NCBI GenBank assembly: GCA_009889585.1
Contig: WUQV01000038.1
Span: forward strand, 1-8,955
Reading direction: 5' to 3'
Length of the DNA stretch: 8,955 bases
DNA from: Candidatus Bathyarchaeota archaeon
Lineage (GTDB): Archaea; Thermoproteota; Bathyarchaeia; Bathyarchaeales; WUQV01
Each line of letters starts with the position of its first letter. The first letter of the stretch is position 1. The position numbers and the translations under genes are program-made. Below the pieces are notes generated by a model. The model had not been told where the DNA came from. It worked only from the letters and a program-made list of their open reading frames with translations, and did not search any database. Below are positions 1 to 4,722 of this stretch, in pieces.

Positions 1-415
1 AAGCTTGACCGTTTCTAATCGCACGTTCAACCGCCTTACAACGTCGTGTAGAACTTCTCAGGCATCAAAGTTATTGAAGTTATGTTTAGTTAATAAGCTT
101 GACGCTAGCTAGAAGCAGTTTCCAGCCCCTCTTCACGATCGCTCGTCGTAAGGATCGCCTTAACGCTACGAGGGGGCAGTTACGAGCTTATCGCTTAGCA
201 AGACTTCGTCTTCCCCTTCAATCACTATAGCGTCAGCAACGACGGGCCTTAAAATAGCCCTTGAGGATCCAGGAGGAGGGCTTTGGCACTTTCGAGACGA
301 GCCCCTCGATAAGCTAAGGCGAAGCGCCGAGCCAGAGTATTGGTAAAGATGCTGTTATCAAGCGTTCGATTCTCCCACAAGCTTAGGGCCTAGGCTGGCG
401 TTATCGATAAGCGCG
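1..415. other. Leading region without an intact gene
   Basis: I see no intact gene, tRNA or array here. The stretch is moderately GC-rich and has short open frames only. The one part that reads like former protein is on the minus strand (described separately at 178-300). No convincing promoter is visible. It lies downstream of the minus-strand nuclease gene, so it would be transcribed only by read-through from that gene. Confidence 0.5.
178..300 (-). pseudogene. Possible decayed coding fragment, unidentified
   Basis: On the minus strand an open frame runs to a TAG at about 178 and ends with the peptide stretch RPVVADAIVIEGEDEV followed by LLSDKLVTAPS. The alternation of hydrophobic and acidic residues is protein-like and loosely recalls the first strand of Nudix hydrolases, but no Nudix box follows. 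After a frame change, a second protein-like stretch (LRRAIVKRGWKLLLASVKLIN) continues to about 90. No start codon or ribosome-binding site is evident. It may be a broken gene or simply chance; I cannot name a family. Confidence 0.2.
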
Positions 416-793
416 TTAACCGTATGATTTCGACCAAATCCCGACCTTCGCCTCGATGGCCTTCCCTTGGGCTTCATCTAACAAGCGTTTGTACTTGACG
501 TTCCTCCTCAAAACCCTTACCTTAGCGAGCCCCTTTTCGACGAGGCTTACGTTTATCAATTCATCGTTTAGCCATACGTACCTAAGGAGCCTTCCGTAAG
601 GATCTTTCTTAACGAAATCGGGTTCTAAAAGGGCCTTTTTCCTCCATAGCTTTTCGAAAAGGAATTTCCTAGCCTCTTTATAAAACGGTTCATTCTTCTC
701 AGGGGCGTCTATCCCTATGAGCCTTACGAATACCTTTCCCTTAAGGAGTATCGTATCCCCATCTATGATCCCTATGACGAACGCTTCTTCCAT
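416..793 (-). CDS. Thermonuclease-fold (SNase/TNase-like) nuclease
   Basis: This 125-residue protein matches the single-domain staphylococcal-nuclease fold. Family hallmarks in order are DGDT (residues 11-14), VRLIGIDAPE (23-32) and DPYGR (64-68). By analogy with staphylococcal nuclease, D13 and D29 would bind calcium, R24 and R68 contact phosphate, and E32 or E35 is the general base. Such enzymes hydrolyse DNA or RNA phosphodiesters. The length is normal for a bare domain and there is no signal peptide or lipoprotein cysteine, so it is probably cytoplasmic, unlike the secreted bacterial enzyme. The ATG is preceded immediately by GGTGA on the minus strand, too close for a classic ribosome-binding site, and by a TATA-like box about 55 bases upstream. 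Neighbours are decayed sequence, so context gives no role. The family assignment is firm; the substrate is unknown. Confidence 0.88.
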   Translation of the reverse strand: MEEAFVIGIIDGDTILLKGKVFVRLIGIDAPEKNEPFYKEARKFLFEKLWRKKALLEPDFVKKDPYGRLLRYVWLNDELINVSLVEKGLAKVRVLRRNVKYKRLLDEAQGKAIEAKVGIWSKSYG

Positions 794-1154
794 TCACCTA
801 GCCGTATGGAATTTCCTGAACATTAATGATATGCATCCTTCGCAAATATAACCTTTGAGCACCACCATGCCTACTTTTTAACTCTCCCTAGATAGGATGG
901 TCGCAAGAGTTGATCATGAAGGCTTTAGAGGAGATCTCCTGACTCCTTGAGGTGCGCCGAAGCTCCTTTCTTTCCACAAGCAGAGGTAGCCTGAAAACAA
1001 CCCTTTCGACAGAAAACCTTCACATCAAAGGATGCTGTTGGAATTAATCCTATCCAAAATAAATACTTCACATGTAAGCTTCAAAGCTAAGATCTAAGCG
1101 AATTAATTCTTTACTTCTTTATTGGGCTATTTTTCGTCAAAGCTTATGCTTGTG
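794..1154. other. Intergenic region, no gene supported
   Basis: Apart from the nuclease promoter at its left edge I see nothing I can defend. A minus-strand open frame of 48 codons from a GTG at 1071 to 925 has no ribosome-binding site and no recognisable motif. The stretch near 1050-1150 is AT-rich. It may be decayed DNA downstream of the dapF relic. Confidence 0.45.
844..853 (-). promoter_or_regulatory. TATA-like box for the SNase gene
   Basis: On the minus strand GGTTATATTT, preceded by an A-rich AAAGG stretch that could be a TFB-recognition element, lies about 54 bases before the ATG at 793. Transcription would start near 820 and give a leader of roughly 25-30 bases. Assigned by archaeal consensus and position only. 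Confidence 0.4.
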
Positions 1155-1478
1155 TTAAATTCTTAACTCTACCTCACCTTTGAATGCCCTTTCGGCTGAA
1201 CCTGTTAAGAATAGCGTATCGTCGACGAGTTCTACCTGAAATCTGTACTCACTTTTCGTTATCATCATCGCTTTCCTCGATTTAATACGACCCGTTAAAT
1301 ACGCTACAGCAACAGCTGCACATGAACCTGTACCATATGCTAACGTCTCACCCCAAACTCCTCTTTCATATATTCTCATTCTTAACGTAATCTCATCTAC
1401 GATTTCTACTAAGTCCACGTGAGTGAGGTAAACTTCATATAAGCGCTGACTCAGCCCCTTGATTCTCCTAGCGGGATT
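1155..1478 (-). pseudogene. dapF: C-terminal remnant of diaminopimelate epimerase, active-site Cys lost
   Basis: The minus-strand frame carries the second half of DapF, which interconverts LL- and meso-diaminopimelate in lysine synthesis. It contains RMRIYERG, then GETLAYGTGSCAAVA, then FLTGSAERAFKGEVEL, equivalent to the family's RVWERG-GETLACGTG-acAA and LTGPAE-vF-GE blocks. The conserved catalytic cysteine of the ACGTG block is a tyrosine here (TAT; one base from TGT), and an extra tryptophan interrupts ERG-GET. Homology continues upstream of the GTG at 1418, through THVDLVEIVDE, back to a TAG at 1481. The N-terminal domain with the other catalytic cysteine (about 130-150 residues) is absent from the window. 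Truncation plus loss of the catalytic residue argue for a pseudogene. The family assignment is confident; whether any product is made is doubtful. Confidence 0.75.
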
Positions 1479-1556
1479 CTAACCTCTCATCGTTCGACGC
1501 CAATCTTATTCCGAAGTTTTGAGCTAGCTATTACCTCTCTAGCCGTTGTTGACATT

Positions 1557-1577
1557 CTCCACGACTAAAGTCGGGAG
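1557..1577 (-). repeat. Subterminal hairpin, right end of the IS605-like segment
   Basis: CTCC (1557-1560) pairs with GGAG (1574-1577) and CGAC (1562-1565) with GTCG (1570-1573), around a 4-base loop with one bulged base at 1561. Bulged subterminal hairpins of this kind are typical recognition sites of IS200/IS605 ends. Confidence 0.5.
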
Positions 1578-1683
1578 ATTCTCGCTTCTGGTGATGCTTC
1601 ATCGCTCAGCGACTCATCGGTGTTTGCCTCGTCCTTCATGGCTTACACCTTCGAAGCGAGGGCTGTGCCATCAGCCCGTTAGC

Positions 1684-1705
1684 ACGCTCTTCATTTGAAG
1701 AGCGT
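1684..1705. repeat. Perfect 22-base palindrome inside the IS605-like segment
   Basis: Ten bases (1684-1693, starting ACGCTCTTCA) are exactly inverted at 1696-1705 around a two-base centre. As RNA this gives a stable stem with a short loop. Neighbouring shorter stems (GCACC/GGTGC at about 1710-1730, ATGGC/GCCAT around 1638-1672) suggest a folded transcript. Confidence 0.6.
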
Positions 1706-1823
1706 CTATCGGCACCTTCAAAGGGGTGCGCGTCCTGTTTCCGCCTTAACGGCAGGCCGTCTCCCTCAGGTTCCGACGAGGTTGGAGAAGAGGGGGCGCA
1801 TTTAAACGTTACGCCATTCATCT

Positions 1824-1841
1824 CCACGATTGAAATCGCGG
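1824..1841 (-). repeat. Subterminal hairpin, left end of the IS605-like segment
   Basis: CCACGATT (1824-1831) pairs with AATCGCGG (1834-1841) across two bases, with one G-U-type pair when read as minus-strand RNA. It is similar in shape and flanking sequence to the hairpin at 1557-1577. Confidence 0.5.
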
Positions 1842-1928
1842 GCTTTCTGGCTAGCTAATGTAAGAGTCATGACGTTATGAGTTAAGGAGACTAAGATCTC
1901 AATCATTGAAGAGATCAAAAACGAAAGG

Positions 1929-1936
1929 CTTAAAAG
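1929..1936 (+). promoter_or_regulatory. TATA-like box for the small membrane protein at 1962
   Basis: CTTAAAAG, preceded by ACGAAAGG, is centred about 29 bases before the ATG at 1962. Transcription would begin within a few bases of the start codon, so the gene would be leaderless; no ribosome-binding site is needed or seen. Confidence 0.45.
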
Positions 1937-1961
1937 CGCCTCTTAGCCTAGAAAGGCCGGA

Positions 1962-2189
1962 ATGAAGGGCTTAAAAGCACCAAAAAATAAGATTGACCGC
2001 CTTCTCTTCTACTTAGTGTGGATTTCTATTACTGGATCAGCGGCATCTTTACTTTACGTGATAGCCAAAGTATTCGGCATGAACCCTGAATTGGAGCTTC
2101 TTATCCCACTTTTAGCTTTCATCCTAAGTAGCGCATTCCTTCTCGCTTTAAAAGTCGGGAGAATCGAGGGAAGGTTAGAGGAGCTTTAA
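1962..2189 (+). CDS. Small two-helix membrane protein, unknown function
   Basis: This 75-residue protein has a short basic N-terminus, two hydrophobic helices (about residues 14-36 and 45-64) separated by a short polar turn, and a charged tail, GRIEGRLEEL, that may start a coiled coil. I do not recognise a family. The tail stops abruptly at TAA. Just after it (2197-2229), in another frame, DNA encodes FNSLNEIQRTL, closely matching a stretch behind the small membrane protein gene at 3192. This suggests the original protein was longer and has been shortened by a frameshift. A TATA-like box lies directly upstream. It may be a functional mini-protein or a truncated gene. Confidence 0.55.
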   Translation: MKGLKAPKNKIDRLLFYLVWISITGSAASLLYVIAKVFGMNPELELLIPLLAFILSSAFLLALKVGRIEGRLEEL

Positions 2190-2268
2190 AATAACTTTCA
2201 ACTCTCTTAATGAGATTCAGAGGACGTTAGCCCGTCCTGGCTCTTCTCATTTAAAAAGCTCGATTTAA
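2190..2268 (+). pseudogene. Out-of-frame continuation of the preceding gene (FNSLNEIQRT motif)
   Basis: In the frame shifted by two relative to the gene at 1962, codons 2197-2229 read FNSLNEIQRTL, and the frame stays open to a TAA at 2266. The segment 2197-2226 matches 3537-3566 at 26 of 30 bases, and the differences are mainly synonymous or conservative codon changes. That pattern points to past selection on protein sequence. The rest of the open frame (about 12 codons) is Ser/Lys-rich and uninformative. Confidence 0.45.
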
Positions 2269-2403
2269 AGCTTCCTAAGACTATCGCTTCAGGAAGCGGA
2301 ATTTGTAGAACTCGACTATCACGTTCCCAAAGCTGATAGGGTTCGTGCATTGCCTGACGAACAGTTCTATGACGCTATAAAATTAACAATTGTATTAGAC
2401 TAA
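2269..2403 (+). pseudogene. Protein-like fragment without a start, unidentified
   Basis: An open frame of 44 codons between stops at 2266 and 2401 reads like a real protein, including EAEFVELDYHVPKADRV followed by RALPDEQFYDAIKLTIVLD. It has amphipathic spacing and few rare residues. There is no plausible start codon near its head and no ribosome-binding site, so it is either the end of a broken gene or a chance open frame. I do not recognise the family. Confidence 0.3.
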
Positions 2404-2498
2404 GAGCTCCTCGCCGCTAACGTAGCTTCGAACCTCTTCCTCCTGCCTGGGAACTCGACGTTCTCTGGGAGCAAGCGCTTAAAGCCCTTCTCCTCATA
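2400..2498 (-). pseudogene. Protein-like fragment on the minus strand, unidentified
   Basis: A 32-codon open frame bounded by TGA (2499-2501) and TAG (2400-2402) contains EEKGFKRLLPENVEFP and then GRRKRFEATLAARSS. The basic, charged composition looks like a C-terminal end of a protein, possibly nucleic-acid binding, but no family is recognisable. It converges on the fragment at 2269-2403. It may be a remnant of a gene lost together with the cas genes further right. Confidence 0.25.
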
Positions 2499-2510
2499 TC
2501 AACAGCCGTA

Positions 2511-2518
2511 CTTAATAG
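2511..2518 (+). promoter_or_regulatory. Possible TATA-like box for the retropepsin-like gene
   Basis: CTTAATAG lies about 45 bases before the TTG start at 2560. This would leave a leader of roughly 20 bases carrying the G-rich ribosome-binding site at 2551-2558. Consensus fit is moderate. Confidence 0.3.
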
Positions 2519-2559
2519 GTACATGGGCGGGTAAACTAAGGGTTTGTAAGGGGGAGGGC

Positions 2560-3075
2560 TTGAAGGAAGAGAGAATAATTCGGGATGAAATAACGTGCCC
2601 GAGGTGCGGGCGCGTATCGGCTTACGTAGAAGTTATAAAAGATCGGTCGATCGAGCTCTTATGCTTAAAAAGGCATTTGATAAAGAAGGTGGTGTTTGGA
2701 AAGGCAGAAGTAGAGCTATCCTATGGCGAGAAAAGGATCAAGTTGAAATGCCTTGTCGATACAGGCGCGAGCAGAAGCGTGATATCGAAGAAGCTCGCGA
2801 ACGAGTTGAGGTGCTTCTTGCCCCTTCGCAAGCCTTACGAGCTGGGAACGGCGGAAAAGGAGGGAAGGCTAAGGATAGTAGGCTCGTGTTTGCTCGAAGG
2901 CGTCGTCTTCCAAGGCGCAGAAGTACCGGGCAGGATCCTCTTCGAAGTAGCTGAGAACTTACGTGAAGACGTCGACCTCGTCGTAGGAAGGCCCGAAATT
3001 GACGCTTGGGACGTTATCTTCACCCCGAAGGGACCGAGGCCGAGGAGGGTTCCGATTAAGTTCGAGATAATCTGA
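2560..3075 (+). CDS. Zinc-ribbon plus retropepsin-like (clan AA) aspartic protease
   Basis: This 171-residue protein has two parts. An N-terminal zinc-binding module shows CPRC at 13-16 and a second C-x3-H pair (C35, H39). A retropepsin-like domain follows from about residue 48: CLVDTGASRSVIS (64-76) is the catalytic flap-strand motif with D67, and DLVVGRPE (139-146) is the family's second hydrophobic-hydrophobic-G element. One DTG per chain implies a homodimer forms the active site, as in retroviral proteases and some archaeal and bacterial relatives. There is no signal peptide or membrane helix, so it is cytoplasmic. The TTG start follows a GGGGGAGGG ribosome-binding site at very short spacing. 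The frame stays open upstream, so a slightly earlier start is possible. The substrate is unknown. It sits among small membrane proteins and CRISPR relics, but no functional link is shown. Confidence 0.75.
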   Translation: MKEERIIRDEITCPRCGRVSAYVEVIKDRSIELLCLKRHLIKKVVFGKAEVELSYGEKRIKLKCLVDTGASRSVISKKLANELRCFLPLRKPYELGTAEKEGRLRIVGSCLLEGVVFQGAEVPGRILFEVAENLREDVDLVVGRPEIDAWDVIFTPKGPRPRRVPIKFEII

Positions 3076-3154
3076 CTTAGTCGAGCCGAAAGCGAGCTAA
3101 GACGCTCTTAACGAGCCGAACGACGAGATGAGCGACTTAAACTTAAGCTATTTG

Positions 3155-3162
3155 CTATAATC
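3155..3162 (+). promoter_or_regulatory. TATA-like box for the coiled-coil membrane protein
   Basis: CTATAATC is centred about 34 bases before the ATG at 3192, implying a very short leader. No ribosome-binding site is visible before that ATG. Confidence 0.35.
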
Positions 3163-3191
3163 GATCCTAAGCCCTAATCTAATGGTTGCTT

Positions 3192-3485
3192 ATGCATCCA
3201 TTAGCAAAAGCTATAAAAGGCTTGAGCTCTTCAGCCATAAAGGCTATGGACCCTCAGCTGCTACAGCTATTGACCGTAGTTTCAATTCCCATAGGCCTCA
3301 TCTCAGTAGCCATCGGCATCTACTTAACTGGCCGCTTGATTAAGGAGGGGATCGATGGCATTAGGGTTGAGATCAAGGAGGGCATCGAGGTTATGGCCGA
3401 AGTCGTTAAAAGCATCCATGAAGGCATTCAACGCTCTCAAAGGAAGCTTGAAGCGGAGGTCGGGAAGTCGAGGGAGTCGCTGTAA
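3192..3485 (+). CDS. Membrane-anchored coiled-coil protein, probably truncated
   Basis: Counting from the ATG at 3192 (a TTG six bases earlier is also in frame), this 97-residue protein has an N-terminal polar segment, one strong membrane helix (about residues 26-47, ending YLTGRLI) and a long amphipathic tail. The tail repeats itself: IKEGIDGIRVE is followed by IKEGIEVMAEV, with matching DNA, so a heptad-type coiled coil was partly built by duplication. The frame ends at TAA (3483-3485), but the same frame continues open for 58 more codons with protein-like sequence including FCPNC and FNSLSEIQTT. I infer that the TAA is a nonsense mutation and the original protein ended in a cytoplasmic zinc-knuckle-like domain. 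Topology and function are unknown. Confidence 0.5.
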   Translation: MHPLAKAIKGLSSSAIKAMDPQLLQLLTVVSIPIGLISVAIGIYLTGRLIKEGIDGIRVEIKEGIEVMAEVVKSIHEGIQRSQRKLEAEVGKSRESL

Positions 3486-3662
3486 TTCGCAAGAGCGGAA
3501 AAGGCGGAATCCCTATTCTGTCCTAATTGCTCTGCCTTCAATTCCCTTAGTGAGATTCAGACGACGATCTCGCCTGCAAGGTTGTTATCCACTTCTAACC
3601 CTCCTGGGATGGCAGCAGAAGATCCAGCCAAAGACTTTGGAGGAACTTTAATTCTCCCCTAA
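3486..3662 (+). pseudogene. In-frame continuation behind a TAA: FCPNC and FNSLSEIQ segment
   Basis: Directly after the stop of the coiled-coil membrane protein, and in its frame, 58 sense codons run to TAA at 3660. They read ARAEKAESLFCPNCSAFNSL and then SEIQTTISPARLL. The CPNC pair looks like half of a zinc ribbon. The FNSLSEIQTT part is repeated, diverged mainly at silent or conservative positions, behind the small membrane protein gene at 1962. Both facts suggest this was once translated. There is no start codon near its head. Confidence 0.45.
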
Positions 3663-3667
3663 GATGA

Positions 3668-3781
3668 AATGAAATCACGACCAGCAGACTTTCTTTTGCA
3701 AATCCGTTAGCTTATGGCCTCGAAAATTACGACATCATTTCAGGAGTTAACTTTTTCGGAAATTTGATGGATGAGTTGTAG
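3668..3781 (+). pseudogene. Protein-like fragment, unidentified
   Basis: A 37-codon open frame between TGA (3665) and TAG (3779) includes SFANPLAYGLENYDIISGVN and NFFGNLMDEL. Composition is protein-like, but there is no start codon or ribosome-binding site and no family I recognise. It immediately precedes the cas1-like fragment and may belong to the same eroded locus. Confidence 0.25.
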
Positions 3782-3800
3782 ATGGCAATCGGATCCTTAG

Positions 3801-3941
3801 ATGAGGGCCGTCCTTTATATCGAACGATCAAGCGTTAACTATCTACGGCTAAAGGCGCGTTTGGTCTATCACTTTTGTCACGAAGTTCCTCTAGCACTAC
3901 TTACCAAAAACTTTTTAACGTCAGGGCCTAAAGCAGTGGGA
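3801..3941 (+). pseudogene. Possible Cas1 N-terminal fragment
   Basis: From an ATG, about 47 codons read MRAVLYIERSSVNYLRLK, ARLVYHFCHEVPLALL and FLTSGPKAVG. This order recalls the N-terminal beta domain of Cas1, the CRISPR spacer integrase: a strand of type VLYI, then YLR-K-RLV, then VPL, then a hydrophobic-tSGp strand. The catalytic alpha domain (Glu/His/Asp residues) is absent, so the fragment cannot be active. The frame runs on to 4085, but that part overlaps the CARF gene in another frame and is probably its shadow. The resemblance is by eye and modest. The neighbouring cas2 relic and CARF fragment make it more believable. Confidence 0.35.
3911..3919 (+). promoter_or_regulatory. TATA-like box before the CARF fragment
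   Basis: CTTTTTAAC, preceded by CAAAAA, lies about 28 bases before the ATG at 3943, suitable for a leaderless transcript. It overlaps the cas1-like frame, which fits either a relic promoter or chance AT-richness. Confidence 0.3.
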
Positions 3942-3942
3942 G

Positions 3943-4125
3943 ATGGTAGCAGTCATCGCTACGCTGGGTCTCTCACCAGCTGTCGTAACGGAGATCGTGG
4001 ACGCTCTTTTAGCAAGAGGGAAAGAGATCGAGGAGATCTTTTTAGCCGCTACAAAAGGCGCAGAGCTTTCTCATCACGTGCTTAATAAAGAGGATCGTGG
4101 TCTTAAGATAATCAGATATCCTTAA
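3943..4125 (+). pseudogene. Truncated CARF-domain CRISPR-accessory protein (Csm6/NE0113-like)
   Basis: Sixty codons begin VAVIATLGLSPAVVTEIVDA, then GKEIEEIFLAATKG. This is the first strand, G-x-SP-xVVTE loop and first helix, followed by the second strand, of CARF domains in Csm6/Csx1-type proteins, especially the NE0113 group. CARF domains bind cyclic oligoadenylate made by type III CRISPR complexes and switch on an attached nuclease. Full-length relatives have about 200-450 residues; here a TAA ends the frame at 60, inside the CARF fold, and no HEPN or other effector domain follows. I infer a dead remnant. A TATA-like box lies upstream. It converges with the cas2 relic on the other strand, supporting a former type III-associated CRISPR region. 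Confidence 0.55.
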
Positions 4126-4185
4126 GCTGCTTTTGCCTTTTCCACGCTACGCTCGGAATAAGTCTACTAAGGGAATTGAGCTGCA

Positions 4186-4390
4186 CTAGGACTCCTTGCT
4201 ACTAACGTAAGCTTCAAACGACTTCCCTATAACTTCCCTCAGCACTAAATCAGCCCTACATACGACGAACACTTGTATATCGCTGTTAGGAGTCCCATGA
4301 AGGCACTCCTTTGCATCTTAGCTAAGCCGATATCGCTTACCTTCAGCCTTATTTATCATCGCTTATGTCATAAACTACGAGCGTTTGCAA
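4186..4390 (-). pseudogene. cas2: Decayed cas2 with frameshifts and internal deletions
   Basis: Three minus-strand pieces, in order, make up a Cas2, the small ferredoxin-fold partner of Cas1 in spacer acquisition. Piece one, from TTG at 4390, reads QTLVVYDISDDK and hits TAA (4349-4351). Restoring one A in the A-run gives KIRLKVSDI, joined directly to GLAKMQRSAFMGLL (4349-4287) with about four expected codons missing before GLAK. A third piece in another frame (4287-4189) reads NSDIQVFVVCRADLVLREVI and ends at TAG. YDISDD, QRSAFMG and the VFVVCRADL strand are Cas2 hallmarks; the middle helix region is deleted. A strong GAGGTGA ribosome-binding site precedes the TTG. The small membrane protein gene ends 45 bases upstream on the same strand. 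Confidence 0.82.
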
Positions 4391-4395
4391 GCCCT

Positions 4396-4402
4396 CACCT
4401 CG
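4396..4402 (-). promoter_or_regulatory. Ribosome-binding site of the cas2 relic
   Basis: On the minus strand GAGGTGA sits five bases before the TTG at 4390. It is an excellent match to the archaeal anti-Shine-Dalgarno and decides the start codon of the dead gene. Confidence 0.55.
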
Positions 4403-4434
4403 TGGTGAATGGCGCATAGCTAGGCGACCCTTGC

Positions 4435-4689
4435 TCACCCCTTTAAATGAAGCTTAAGCAAGGCCATTAAAATAGCCCTTTGGCCTCGCATTTCCTCCCT
4501 TAACCCTAGGAAGAGCCCGTAAAGAAGGCCTATGGCTATGTTAATAGCTAAGGAAACTCTTTCGAAAATCATCGCGTAGATCAAGGCGAGCAATCCAATG
4601 AGCCAGATGATATAGAACACGTAATCTCTAGGCTTAAACCTTAGCTCCTCTTTAATTAGCTCTTCAACTTTCCTTTTTTCTTCTTCCAT
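4435..4689 (-). CDS. Small two-helix membrane protein with charged N-terminal helix
   Basis: This 84-residue protein starts with a highly charged amphipathic segment (MEEEKRKVEELIKEEL, residues 1-16), then has two membrane helices (about 24-42 and 47-66) with a short loop, and a C-terminal amphipathic tail (REEMRGQRAILMALLKLHLK). Both ends are predicted to lie on the same side of the membrane. I do not recognise a family. Its layout, two short helices with a charged Glu/Arg tail, resembles the protein at 1962, though I see no clear sequence match. A TATA-like box lies about 28 bases upstream, giving a leaderless message. It lies 45 bases upstream of the cas2 relic on the same strand, so the two may once have been cotranscribed. 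Confidence 0.65.
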   Translation of the reverse strand: MEEEKRKVEELIKEELRFKPRDYVFYIIWLIGLLALIYAMIFERVSLAINIAIGLLYGLFLGLREEMRGQRAILMALLKLHLKG

Positions 4690-4712
4690 TCCGCTAATGG
4701 TGGAATTAAAAA

Positions 4713-4722
4713 CTATTTAAGC
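4713..4722 (-). promoter_or_regulatory. TATA-like box for the small membrane protein at 4689
   Basis: On the minus strand GCTTAAATAG lies about 28 bases before the ATG, consistent with leaderless transcription. It overlaps the end of a doubtful short minus-strand open frame (4717-4863). Confidence 0.45.

Larger units (their letters stand above)
1548..1850 (-). mobile_element. IS200/IS605-type end, TnpB omega-RNA remnant or miniature element
   Basis: This segment is markedly GC-rich and structured compared with its flanks. Read on the minus strand it begins with a hairpin (1824-1841, 8 pairs around CGATT/AATCG) and ends with a second one (1557-1577, CTCC-CGAC/GTCG-GGAG with one bulge). Both are followed by the shared word TCGTGGAGA. 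The right-hand arrangement, a CGAC-TTTA-GTCG hairpin shortly before GAATGTCAAC, resembles what I recall of the 3' ends of archaeal IS605/TnpB elements, where the omega (guide) RNA ends. A Pro/Arg-rich open frame inside (1636-1827) lacks TnpB catalytic motifs and could be a TnpB tail or non-coding. No TnpA or TnpB catalytic core is present, so it is a relic or a non-autonomous derivative. An unrelated structured RNA is the main alternative. Confidence 0.45.

Noticed and set aside
350..385. GTTCGATTC as a tRNA T-loop
   Set aside because: The flanking bases cannot form the 5-pair T-stem and no acceptor, D or anticodon arm is present.
1636..1827. 63-codon minus-strand open frame as a separate gene
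   Set aside because: It is Pro/Arg/Ser-rich, lies wholly inside the hairpin-bounded IS605-like segment, and lacks any TnpB motif. It is better explained as structured RNA or a transposase tail than as an independent gene.
2595..2954. 119-codon plus-strand open frame
   Set aside because: It is the shifted-frame shadow of the retropepsin-like gene and is dominated by Arg and Lys with no motif.
4123..4180. A third copy of the FNSL motif on the minus strand (LNSLSRLI)
   Set aside because: Only a 13-base identity supports it, which is expected by chance in a window of this size, and the similarity does not extend into EIQ.
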